Assembly: GCA_016191205.1 (NCBI GenBank)
Contig: JACPPB010000074.1
Span: forward strand, 92,745-156,744
Source of the DNA: Gammaproteobacteria bacterium
GTDB taxonomy: Bacteria > Pseudomonadota > Gammaproteobacteria > Pseudomonadales > Porticoccaceae
DNA length: 64,000 nucleotides
Direction of reading: 5' to 3'
Shown: piece after piece, positions 7,500 through 15,612 of the stretch
How the letters are laid out: every line of letters begins with the position of its first letter
Numbering within the stretch: the stretch's first letter is position 1
Made by a program: the position numbers and the translations under genes
Notes under the pieces: model-generated
What the model was told of the DNA's origin: nothing
Databases searched by the model: none
Seen by the model: the letters and a program-made list of their open reading frames with translations, nothing else

Positions 7500-7522
7500 G
7501 CGTGACTCCGCCCCTGTAATTG

Positions 7523-7560
7523 GTGAAAAAAGAGCTGGTGAAAAAAGAGTTGATGAAAAG
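7523..7560. repeat. Tandem 15-bp repeat in the SDR leader
   Basis: GTGAAAAAAGAGCTG is followed directly by GTGAAAAAAGAGTTG, then a partial third unit ATGAAAAG. It lies 24 bases upstream of the SDR start, on the opposite strand to its poly-A face. It may affect expression of the SDR pair or be a slippage product. Confidence 0.6.
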
Positions 7561-7661
7561 TCTAGCACGGGGTTTCCGCGCCATCGAAACCAACCTTCGC
7601 GCGCCGTGCGGAATCCGCGCAATGCAGGATCAACCGGATCGAGTCCGGCTACCGATTTCGT

Positions 7662-9812
7662 TCAATCTGTTCCAGACACCGCGGCGGCGGGCACCGGCGG
7701 TTCCGGCGAGGACGGGGATGGAGGCGACGGCGCCGGCACCGGTGCCTGCAGCAGCGTCTCGATCAATACCCCCCACGGCGAATCAGGGGCTTGTTCCCAC
7801 GCGATCTGATGCAGGGCGGCAAGCGCCTGCGCATCCTCGGCGAGGAAGCGTTTGTCGCCGGTGCTGAGCGCACCGGGCCCGCCTTTCACGCAAGTCGCCA
7901 GCAGGCGTTCGCGGACGCGGTGGCGCAACGGCGTGTCGCCCCGGAGACGCGCCAACTGCAAGTGCAGGGCGTTGGCGACCGGGCTCAGCACGGCGCGCGG
8001 GAAACCCGAGAGATTCCCGGTCACCGGGCAGCGGTAGGCGGTGAGATCGTCCAGCACCGGTGGCGGAGCACTCTCCTCGGGCGCAAGCAGCAGACCAGCG
8101 GCGCGCAGCCGGGCACCGGCACGATAACGGCTGAGCCACACCGAGATCGGCGCGGCAAACACCAGTGGCGCCGCCACCGGCAGCGACCAGAGAAAGAAGC
8201 GCGGATCGAGCCAGTAAGCAAAACCGATCCAGGCGAGCGCGAGCAGACTGCCCGGTGCCTGGCGGATCAGGGCTTCCGACCATTGCGTTTCCCGGGTGCG
8301 ATTCTGTCCGGCCCAGAGCACCTGCGTATTGAGCAGCGCCTCGGTGACGAACTGGCTGTGCGCCAGCATCCGGATCGGCGCGAGCAGCGACGACACCACG
8401 GTCTCGATCAGCAAACTGGCTGCCAGGCGCAACAGCCCGCCCATGGCGCGGCGCCGGCGGCGGTCGAGCACGACGTCGAGAAAGGCCAGCACCTTGGGGG
8501 AAAACAGCACGATCGCGGTGACGCTGACCAGCATCAGCGCCCAGTCCGGGCGCCATTCCGGCCACAGCGGGTGCAGGGCATAGGGCTCCGGAAAATACGC
8601 CACCGGCAGCAAGGTGAGCACGGCGGTTTCCACCGTCACCGCCACCAGGAACGCAAACCAGAGCACCGACGAACAGTAATTCATGATGCCGTTGAGGAAG
8701 GCCGCGCGATGCGCCGAGGCGAAGCCCGGACGGAACAGGAACGCGAGATGCTGCAAGTTGCCCTTGACCCAGCGCCGGTCGCGGGCGAGCTCGTCCATCA
8801 GGCTGGGCGGAGCTTCTTCATAGCTGCCGCCGAGGCCGGGCTCCAGCCAGACTTCGTACCCGGCACGGCGCAACAGCGCCGCTTCGACAAAGTCGTGGCT
8901 CAACACGGAGCCACGGAACAAACCCCAGCCGCGCAGTTGCGGCAGGCCGGCATGGGCCATGAAGGGCGCGATCCGCAGCACTGCGTTGTGGCCCCAGAAG
9001 GTGCTCTCCCCCAGTTGCAGCGCCGCCAGCCCGGCCAGAAACAGCGGTCCGTAAAGCTGCGAGCCAAATTGCTGCACGCGGGCATGAAAGGTTTTGGCGT
9101 TGGCCAGCGCGGGCGCGGTCTGCAGGATGGCGATTTCCGGGGATCGCTCCATCAGGCGCACCATGGTCACCAGCGCATCACCGGTCATGATGCTGTCGGC
9201 GTCGAGGTGGATCATGTAGCGGTAGCCGTTGCCCCAGCGCGCCAGAAAATCGCTGATGTTGCCGGGCTTGCGCTTCACATTGAGGGTGCGGCGACGATAG
9301 TGGATGCGGCCATGGGCGCCGAGTTCTTCGCACAGCTCGAACCAGGCCTCGCGCTCCGCCAGCCACATCTCGGGATCGCGGCTGTCGGAGAGAATGAAAA
9401 ACTCGAAATGCGCCAGCTCGCCGGTTTGCGCCAGACTCCGGTAGGTCGCGCGCAGACCCGCGAAGCTGCGCTCGACCTCCTCGTGATAAATGGGGAACAG
9501 GACGGCGGTCGATGCCAGCGGCGTCGCCGCCAGGGTCGCGGCGTCCGTCCGCCGCAACGGACTCAGCCGGTCGCCCCCCAGACGCCGCAGCGCGAAACCG
9601 TACAGGGCAATCCAGAACCCGGCGGTGATCCCGGTGAACAGAAAACAGAACAGCACCAGGATGCACACTTCCAGCGACTTGCCGCCGTGGTAGGGCAGTA
9701 CCTGCCGCATGCTCCAGCCGGCCGCCGCGACCGACGCCAGCACCAGGCACAGAAACAGGGTGCGCCGCCAGCGCGCGCGCGCCTGCCACCGGAACCGCGC
9801 CGATTCAGTCAT
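7662..9812 (-). CDS. opgH: Glucans biosynthesis glucosyltransferase H
   Basis: OpgH is the inner-membrane GT2 glucosyltransferase that makes the linear beta-1,2 backbone of osmoregulated periplasmic glucans. The 716-residue protein has two N-terminal membrane helices (about residues 17-70), the FPIYHEE entry strand, HLDADS at 202-207, LSHDFVEA and RRWVKGN (the QxxRW-equivalent), then a cluster of further membrane helices. It is shorter than the roughly 850-residue Escherichia protein, mainly at the termini. The C-terminal tail is rich in Pro, Ser and Ala. Its start overlaps the end of the preceding small gene, so it is translated in an operon with opgG. Confidence 0.93.
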   Translation of the reverse strand: MTESARFRWQARARWRRTLFLCLVLASVAAAGWSMRQVLPYHGGKSLEVCILVLFCFLFTGITAGFWIALYGFALRRLGGDRLSPLRRTDAATLAATPLASTAVLFPIYHEEVERSFAGLRATYRSLAQTGELAHFEFFILSDSRDPEMWLAEREAWFELCEELGAHGRIHYRRRTLNVKRKPGNISDFLARWGNGYRYMIHLDADSIMTGDALVTMVRLMERSPEIAILQTAPALANAKTFHARVQQFGSQLYGPLFLAGLAALQLGESTFWGHNAVLRIAPFMAHAGLPQLRGWGLFRGSVLSHDFVEAALLRRAGYEVWLEPGLGGSYEEAPPSLMDELARDRRWVKGNLQHLAFLFRPGFASAHRAAFLNGIMNYCSSVLWFAFLVAVTVETAVLTLLPVAYFPEPYALHPLWPEWRPDWALMLVSVTAIVLFSPKVLAFLDVVLDRRRRRAMGGLLRLAASLLIETVVSSLLAPIRMLAHSQFVTEALLNTQVLWAGQNRTRETQWSEALIRQAPGSLLALAWIGFAYWLDPRFFLWSLPVAAPLVFAAPISVWLSRYRAGARLRAAGLLLAPEESAPPPVLDDLTAYRCPVTGNLSGFPRAVLSPVANALHLQLARLRGDTPLRHRVRERLLATCVKGGPGALSTGDKRFLAEDAQALAALHQIAWEQAPDSPWGVLIETLLQAPVPAPSPPSPSSPEPPVPAAAVSGTD

Positions 9813-10119
9813 GGGCAGTGTCCGACACCGGGCGGCGTTGGGCTTGGCTTGCGAAATGCGGCCCGGTCGGCGCCGGCGCCGCGGTTACCGCGACCGGACG
9901 GCGGCCACTCCAGGCCGGGTCGCCGAGGATCTGACGTCGCCAGGCGCGCAGATCGGGACCGCCGTGCGCGGCCAGCGTTACCTGTAGCCGCGACACCGCG
10001 CCGGCCGCCTGCTGCGGAGCCACCCCGGCGAGGCGCAGGTAGCCGTAGACGCGCAGCAAGGGGAGAAATTCCGGTTCAAACAGCAACTGGACGGGTGGCG
10101 AAGCGGTGGCTGGCGACAT
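9805..10119 (-). CDS. Small unknown protein encoded between opgG and opgH
   Basis: This gene sits between the opgG stop (10127) and the opgH start (9812), overlapping opgH by eight bases, so it belongs to the operon. From the ATG at 10119 it encodes 104 residues; a TTG at 10125 is an alternative start. The sequence has a leucine-rich helix region (FLPLLRVYGYLRLAG and AAGAVSRLQVTLAAHGG) and a disordered tail. There is no signal peptide or membrane helix, so it is probably cytoplasmic. I do not recognise the family. Its position suggests a role in OpgH control or assembly, but that is inference. Confidence 0.6.
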   Translation of the reverse strand: MSPATASPPVQLLFEPEFLPLLRVYGYLRLAGVAPQQAAGAVSRLQVTLAAHGGPDLRAWRRQILGDPAWSGRRPVAVTAAPAPTGPHFASQAQRRPVSDTAHD

Positions 10120-10126
10120 CGGCAAC

Positions 10127-11695
10127 TCAGGGCGTCAGGGAGTTGGCGAACGGCAGATGATAGCTCCAGGTCTCGCTCAGGGTGTCGTCGCCCAGATGCA
10201 GGAAGGCCCGCATTTCCATACCGGACTCGGGTTCGGGGCTGGCGACAAAGACCAGTCGCCAGCGGTCCGGCACCGGCAGGTATTCCACATATTGTTCGAG
10301 GACCTTGCCGCCAGCCACGCTGACATTGCCCGCCACGGGCGCATCGCGACCCTTGATCTTGCCGAGTCCACCGCCGGCGAAATCGATCACGAAGCGATAG
10401 GCACCCGCTGGCGGATGCCGACCCTGTGCGCCACTCGGCCGGCCGACGAGGGTATTCACAACAGTGGCGAGCGCGCTGTCGGGCTCGGGTCTGGCGCCCA
10501 GAAAGAGGTCATAATCAAGGGCAATACGCTGACCGGCGGGCACCGCCTTGTCGGGACTCCAGAACGCCACCATGTTGTCGTTGGTCTCGTCCGGGGAGGG
10601 AATTTCCACCAGCACGATACGCCCCGGCCCGGTGGGTTGCCGCAAGGTCACCCAAGCCCCGGGACGCAGCTGATAATTGGCGTCGCCGTCCTCGTAGGCG
10701 TCAAATCGGCGATCCCGCTGCAGCAGCCCGAAGCCCTTCGCGTTATTCACGGTAAAGCTGTACAACTCAGGCGTACGCGGATTCAGCAGCGGACGCCAAA
10801 GCCATTCGCCGCCGCCGTCGTTCACCAGCAGGCCGTCGCTGTGATGCATTTCGGGCCGCCACTGCCCGAGCGGGCGGGCGGTATTTTCGCCGTAGAAAAA
10901 CATGCTGGTCAGAGGCGCCAGGCCCAGCATGGTGACCGGCTTGCGGGTAAAGATCTCGGCCCGCACGCTGATTCGGGTCGTTTCGCCCGGCGTCACGGTG
11001 AACTCGTAACCACCGGTGACACTCGGCCCCTCGAGCAGCGCAAAAACCTTCATGCTGGTTGCGGTCGTGCGTGGCTGCTCCAGCCAGAATTCGCTGAACA
11101 GCGGAAACTCTTCACCGCCCGGCAAACCGGTGTCGATCGCCAGCCCACGCGCCCACAAGCCGGGTACGCCACCTTTGCCGACACCGCGAAAATAGCTCGC
11201 ACCGCTGAACTCGACCACGGGCTCCGGCTCGCCGGCACGGTTGATAGGGTATTCCAGACGCAGACCGGCATAACCCAGATCCGGGGGAATCCGTTTCCCC
11301 AGGTCGGGGTCGCCAAAGCCAAACTGCTCGCGGTCGAAGGGTATTTCGCGCACCCCTGCGGCCGTGACCAGACGGATTTTTACCGGGTAGCGATGATGCC
11401 GCGCGGGTGCGATGAAGGACACCTGAAACAACGCGTTGTTGGCCCGCCACAGGCGGCGCTCGGGCAGGAAGCGGAACAACCGCGCCTGCTCGTAAGACAG
11501 GTCCTGGAGAAAGGCCGGGATTTCCGCGGGCGTCCGATAGGGCTCGGTGGCGCGCTGTTTGGCCAGCGCCGCGACATCGCGCAGCTCTACAGCCCGGGCC
11601 GGCGCCAGCCCGATGCACAGCAGCAATAGCGCGAATAGCGCGCCTGCGGCGGCGCGGAGCAGAATGAATTTCCGGATTTTGGGCAAGCTGTTCAA
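10127..11695 (-). CDS. opgG: Periplasmic glucans biosynthesis protein G
   Basis: OpgG is a periplasmic protein needed to branch or release osmoregulated glucans. The 522-residue protein begins with a basic N-terminus, a hydrophobic stretch and a signal-peptidase-like ARA site (about residue 35), so Sec export is likely. Family blocks include LRDVAALAKQRATEPY, ASYFRGVGKG, LAPLTSMFFYGEN, MHHSDGL and the C-terminal LSETWSY. It is the first gene of the opgG-(small gene)-opgH operon. The chosen start is a TTG at 11695 without an obvious Shine-Dalgarno. It is paralogous to the divergent opgD gene. Confidence 0.93.
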   Translation of the reverse strand: MNSLPKIRKFILLRAAAGALFALLLLCIGLAPARAVELRDVAALAKQRATEPYRTPAEIPAFLQDLSYEQARLFRFLPERRLWRANNALFQVSFIAPARHHRYPVKIRLVTAAGVREIPFDREQFGFGDPDLGKRIPPDLGYAGLRLEYPINRAGEPEPVVEFSGASYFRGVGKGGVPGLWARGLAIDTGLPGGEEFPLFSEFWLEQPRTTATSMKVFALLEGPSVTGGYEFTVTPGETTRISVRAEIFTRKPVTMLGLAPLTSMFFYGENTARPLGQWRPEMHHSDGLLVNDGGGEWLWRPLLNPRTPELYSFTVNNAKGFGLLQRDRRFDAYEDGDANYQLRPGAWVTLRQPTGPGRIVLVEIPSPDETNDNMVAFWSPDKAVPAGQRIALDYDLFLGARPEPDSALATVVNTLVGRPSGAQGRHPPAGAYRFVIDFAGGGLGKIKGRDAPVAGNVSVAGGKVLEQYVEYLPVPDRWRLVFVASPEPESGMEMRAFLHLGDDTLSETWSYHLPFANSLTP

Positions 11696-12058
11696 CGCAA
11701 TCGCTGCAGGCCGGGCTGTTGTCGGGACCCACTCGGGATTCGGGTGGTGGGAGTTTGGAGTTTATGCCGTCCAGCATCGGCCGGAGCGCCGCGAATTGTA
11801 ATGGACTTCACCGGCGGCGGACATGCGCTGACGCCGCTTTTGCGCATCGCCCCCCGCGGAAGCGCAAAAATGTGCCCCGCCCACCCCGGAAAACGCTTGC
11901 CCGTTGCGCGCCGAACCTTTACTTTTGCCCGCTTTGGGCGCCCCGCCGCTGCCCTGCGGGCGTCGCGAGGCGACTGCGGCAATGACCCTTCGCGCCCGAG
12001 TGCCCGAAATCCGATGTCCCGAATCAGAACGTCCAGAACCCCGAATGAGGAGTCACCC
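11696..12058. promoter_or_regulatory. Divergent intergenic region between opgG and opgD
   Basis: These 363 bases should hold the promoters of both divergent glucan genes. I see no clear -35/-10 pair, operator palindrome or small gene; several open frames cross it but lack a start signal or recognisable content. The only strong signal is AGGAG at 12049-12053, the ribosome site for opgD. Confidence 0.4.
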
Positions 12059-13651
12059 TTGAGTGCAGTTGATCGCAGCCGGCGCACGTTTCTGCAATGC
12101 CTGATCCTGACCGGCGCCGTTATCGCCGGGCTGGGCACGGACGCGGCCCAGGCCGCCGCGAAACATCTCGAATTCGGTCCCGCGCGGGCCTTCAGTTTCG
12201 ACGGGCTGATTCAGACCGCGCGCGACAACGCCGCCAAACCCTATCAGGAACCGCCGCGGCCGGGCGCCGAGGTGGTGGCCAAAATCGACTACGACGAACA
12301 CGGCCAGATCCGCTATCGACCCGAGCTCGCGCTGGACGCCAACGGCCCTGGCGCCTATCCGGTAACCTTTTTCCACCTCGGCAAGTGGTTCCAGCAGCCG
12401 ATGCGCGCCTACGCGGTGGACCAGGGCAAGGCGCGCGAGATCCGCTATCGCCGCGACTACTTTTCGATGCCGAAGGATAACCCCGCCCAGCACATGCCGG
12501 ACGACGCCGGGTTTGCCGGATTCCGGCTGCACGAATCCCGACTGCGGGATGACTGGCGCACCCAGGACTGGGTGGCGTTTCTGGGCGCGTCCTACTTCCG
12601 CACCATCGGCGCTCTGGGGCAATACGGCCTCTCGGCACGCGGCATCGCGCTCGACACCGCGGTCGCCGGCCCCGAAGAGTTTCCCATGTTCCGCGAGTTT
12701 TACCTCGAACCGGCCGCGTCCACCGAAGAGCCAATGCGGATCTACGCCCTCCTCGACGGCCCCGGCATTACCGGCGCGTACCGCTTCGATCTGTACCGCA
12801 AAACCGGTGTGGTCATCGAAGTGGACTGCCGGCTGTTTCTGCGCCGCGACGTCATGCGGCTGGGCATCGCGCCGCTGACCTCGATGTTCTGGTTCGGCGA
12901 ACACGGCCGCGACCGCGACCTCGACTGGCGTCCCGAAGTGCACGATTCCGACGGTCTGGCCATGTGGAATGGTGCCGGCGAACGCATCTGGCGGCCGCTG
13001 CGCAACCCGCCCTACCCCACCGCTGTCAGCTTTTCGGATTTCAATCCGCGCGGCTTCGGTTTCATGCAGCGCGACCGGAATTTCGACCACTACCTCGACG
13101 GCGTGCTCTACGACCGCCGCCCGAGCCTGTGGATCGAGCCGCTGGGCAACTGGGGCGAGGGTTCGGTGCAGCTGGTGGAACTACCCACCGACGACGAGAT
13201 TCACGACAACATGGTCGCCATGTGGGTGCCGGCGGGCGCCGCCAAAAAGGGCGCCGAATACAGCTTCCGCTACCGCATGCACTGGCTCGCGGACGAACCC
13301 TATCCCGCGCCCAACCTGGCGCAGGTGGTGTCGACCCGCAGCGGTCGCGGCGGCGAACCTGGCACCATTCGCAAGCCCGGCATCGTGCGCTATGTGGTCG
13401 AATTCGCCGGCGGCGAGCTCCCCGGACTCGCCAAGACGGCGAAGATCGACGCTGTGGTCACCAGCTCGACGGGGCAGGACAAGATACTGCTCGCCCGCGC
13501 CGAACCCGTTCCCACCACGGATCGCTGGCGGGTGCAGTTCGACCTGGCGGTGAATCCCGGCGAGGCCGTCGATCTGCGCCTGTTCCTGCGCCAGGGCGAC
13601 CGCGCGCTCAGCGAAACCTGGCTGTTCCAGCACCTGACCGCCGCCCACTGA
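12059..13651 (+). CDS. opgD: Tat-exported glucans biosynthesis protein D
   Basis: OpgD is a periplasmic paralogue of OpgG acting on osmoregulated glucan chains. The protein starts at a TTG preceded at good spacing by GAGGAG, giving 530 residues. The N-terminus has the twin-arginine motif DRSRRTFLQ, then a hydrophobic stretch and AQAAA cleavage region, so export is by Tat rather than Sec as for OpgG. Shared family blocks include GASYFRTIGALGQYGLSARG, LGIAPLTSMFWFGE, VHDSDGL and LSETWLF. An upstream in-frame ATG at 12014 lacks a good ribosome site and would push the twin arginines inward. Confidence 0.9.
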   Translation: MSAVDRSRRTFLQCLILTGAVIAGLGTDAAQAAAKHLEFGPARAFSFDGLIQTARDNAAKPYQEPPRPGAEVVAKIDYDEHGQIRYRPELALDANGPGAYPVTFFHLGKWFQQPMRAYAVDQGKAREIRYRRDYFSMPKDNPAQHMPDDAGFAGFRLHESRLRDDWRTQDWVAFLGASYFRTIGALGQYGLSARGIALDTAVAGPEEFPMFREFYLEPAASTEEPMRIYALLDGPGITGAYRFDLYRKTGVVIEVDCRLFLRRDVMRLGIAPLTSMFWFGEHGRDRDLDWRPEVHDSDGLAMWNGAGERIWRPLRNPPYPTAVSFSDFNPRGFGFMQRDRNFDHYLDGVLYDRRPSLWIEPLGNWGEGSVQLVELPTDDEIHDNMVAMWVPAGAAKKGAEYSFRYRMHWLADEPYPAPNLAQVVSTRSGRGGEPGTIRKPGIVRYVVEFAGGELPGLAKTAKIDAVVTSSTGQDKILLARAEPVPTTDRWRVQFDLAVNPGEAVDLRLFLRQGDRALSETWLFQHLTAAH

Positions 13652-13818
13652 GGGCGGCGTGATTTGCCGAAGTATCGGCGCCACGCCGGCGGTGGTGAGG
13701 CGGTGAGCACATTGTCGTCGCCGCCGAACCACTGACGGGCAGCTGAACAACCGCGGCGACAACCACCTCCGGCGACCGGAGCGCGCGGAGACATGGGCTA
13801 CAATCCATTGTCCCCGCA

Positions 13819-15609
13819 GTGAAGACGCTGAGCATGGCCGTCGCGATCGCGCCCGAACAGGTTCTGGACCTGACCCTGGCACTGGAACACCTGGTAGCCG
13901 CCGGCCTCGTCGCGCGCGGGGACGCCAACCGGCTCGCGGGAGACAGTCGCACCCGCGAGCAGTCGCTTCAGCACCCGTTGATCTATATCGCCGGCCAGCA
14001 GATCGGCAATGCCGCCCGGCCCGGCCGGGTACTGGATCTTGAAACCCTGACCCAGTGGCTCGGCGAAGCCGCGCAATTGCCGGTGCTGCGCATCGACCCG
14101 CTCAAGGTCAAGGTCGCGGAAGTGGCGCGGGTGATGTCGTTCGAGTTCGCCAAGCGCCACGGCATCCTGTGTGTCGAAGCGGGCGCCGAGGAGCTCATCG
14201 TGGCCACGGCGCAGCCCTTCGTCACCACCTGGGTCTCGGGACTCGAACAGGCCAGCCGCAAACGCATCAAACGGGTGGTGGCCAACCCCGCCGATATCGA
14301 GAAATACACGCTCGAGTTCTACACCCTGTCGCGCTCGGTATCCGGCGCCGGCACCGCGATGCGCGGCACCCGTCCCGCGCTCGGCAATTTCGAGCAGTTG
14401 CTGGAACTTGGCTCCCTCAAGGACCCGGACGCCCAGGATCAGCACATCGTCAACATCGTCGACTGGCTGTTGCAATACGCCTTCGACCAGCGCGCCAGCG
14501 ACATCCACATCGAACCGCGCCGCGAACTCGGCAAGGTCCGCTTCCGCATCGACGGCGTGCTGCACCCGGTGTATGAACTTCCGGCCCAGGTGCTGAGCGC
14601 CGTCACCAGCCGCCTGAAAATCCTCGGGCGCATGAACGTGGCCGAAAAGCGCAAGCCCCAGGATGGCCGGGTCAAGACCCGCACCCCCGCCGGCGGCGAA
14701 GTGGAACTGCGTCTCTCGACCCTGCCCACGGCCTTCGGCGAAAAACTGGTGATCCGCATTTTCGATCCCGAAGTGCTGCTGCGCAGCTTCATCGAGCTCG
14801 GCCTGAGCGGCGAAGACTATCAGCGCTGGCAGGGCATGATCGGCCAGCCCAACGGCATCGTGCTGGTCACCGGCCCCACCGGCTCGGGCAAGACCACGAC
14901 GCTCTATTCCACGCTGAAACAGCTCGCCACCGAGGAAGTGAACGTCAGCACGGTGGAAGACCCCATCGAAATGGTCGAGGACAGCTTCAACCAGACCCAG
15001 GTGCAGCCGCAGATCAACTTCAGCTTTGCCGAGGGCGTGCGCACCCTGATGCGCCAGGACCCGGACATCATCATGGTGGGCGAGATCCGCGACCTCGCAA
15101 CGGCGGAAATGGCCATTCAGGCCGCCCTCACCGGCCACCTGGTGCTGTCCGCCCTGCACACCAACGACGCGCCCACCGCCATCACCCGGCTGCTCGATCT
15201 GGGGGTGCCGGCGCATCTGCTCAAGGTGACCCTGAACGGTGTCATGGCGCAGCGCCTGGTGCGCACCCTGTGCCCCCACTGCGCGCGCAAAACGCCAGTG
15301 GACGTGGCCGCCTGGAATGCGCTGGTGCAGCCCTGGAAAGCGCCGCCTCCGGCCCAGTTCGCCGAACCCGGCGGCTGCCTGGAATGTCGCGATACCGGCT
15401 ATCTGGGGCGTCAGGGCATCTACGAAATCATGCTCATCAGCGAAACCCTCAAGCCGTTGATCGGCGAGCAGTGCGACATCTCCGCCCTGCGCCTGCAAGC
15501 CATGCGCGAAGGCATGCGCACCCTGCGTCTGTCGGGCGCGCAGAAAGTCGGCGCGGGGATCACCTCGGTGGCGGAAGTGATGCGGGTGGCGCCCGATATG
15601 GGGCGTTAG
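13819..15609 (+). CDS. GspE/PilB-family secretion ATPase (orphan)
   Basis: This 596-residue protein is a hexameric ATPase of the type II secretion/type IV pilus class. It has an N-terminal MshEN-like region (about 1-160), Walker A GPTGSGKTTT near 352-360, an Asp box, Walker B DPDIIMVGEIRD, the histidine box LSALHTNDA, and a zinc-binding tetracysteine (CPHC near 485 and CLEC). No gsp or pil partner genes are nearby. The start is GTG at 13819 or ATG at 13834. It lies three bases before glnE and is likely co-transcribed with it. The precise machine it serves is unknown. Confidence 0.88.
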   Translation: MKTLSMAVAIAPEQVLDLTLALEHLVAAGLVARGDANRLAGDSRTREQSLQHPLIYIAGQQIGNAARPGRVLDLETLTQWLGEAAQLPVLRIDPLKVKVAEVARVMSFEFAKRHGILCVEAGAEELIVATAQPFVTTWVSGLEQASRKRIKRVVANPADIEKYTLEFYTLSRSVSGAGTAMRGTRPALGNFEQLLELGSLKDPDAQDQHIVNIVDWLLQYAFDQRASDIHIEPRRELGKVRFRIDGVLHPVYELPAQVLSAVTSRLKILGRMNVAEKRKPQDGRVKTRTPAGGEVELRLSTLPTAFGEKLVIRIFDPEVLLRSFIELGLSGEDYQRWQGMIGQPNGIVLVTGPTGSGKTTTLYSTLKQLATEEVNVSTVEDPIEMVEDSFNQTQVQPQINFSFAEGVRTLMRQDPDIIMVGEIRDLATAEMAIQAALTGHLVLSALHTNDAPTAITRLLDLGVPAHLLKVTLNGVMAQRLVRTLCPHCARKTPVDVAAWNALVQPWKAPPPAQFAEPGGCLECRDTGYLGRQGIYEIMLISETLKPLIGEQCDISALRLQAMREGMRTLRLSGAQKVGAGITSVAEVMRVAPDMGR

Positions 15610-15612
15610 CCG

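Noticed and set aside
7791..10160. A plus-strand open frame of about 790 codons opposite opgH
   Set aside because: Arginine- and glutamine-rich antisense shadow with no domain or ribosome site.
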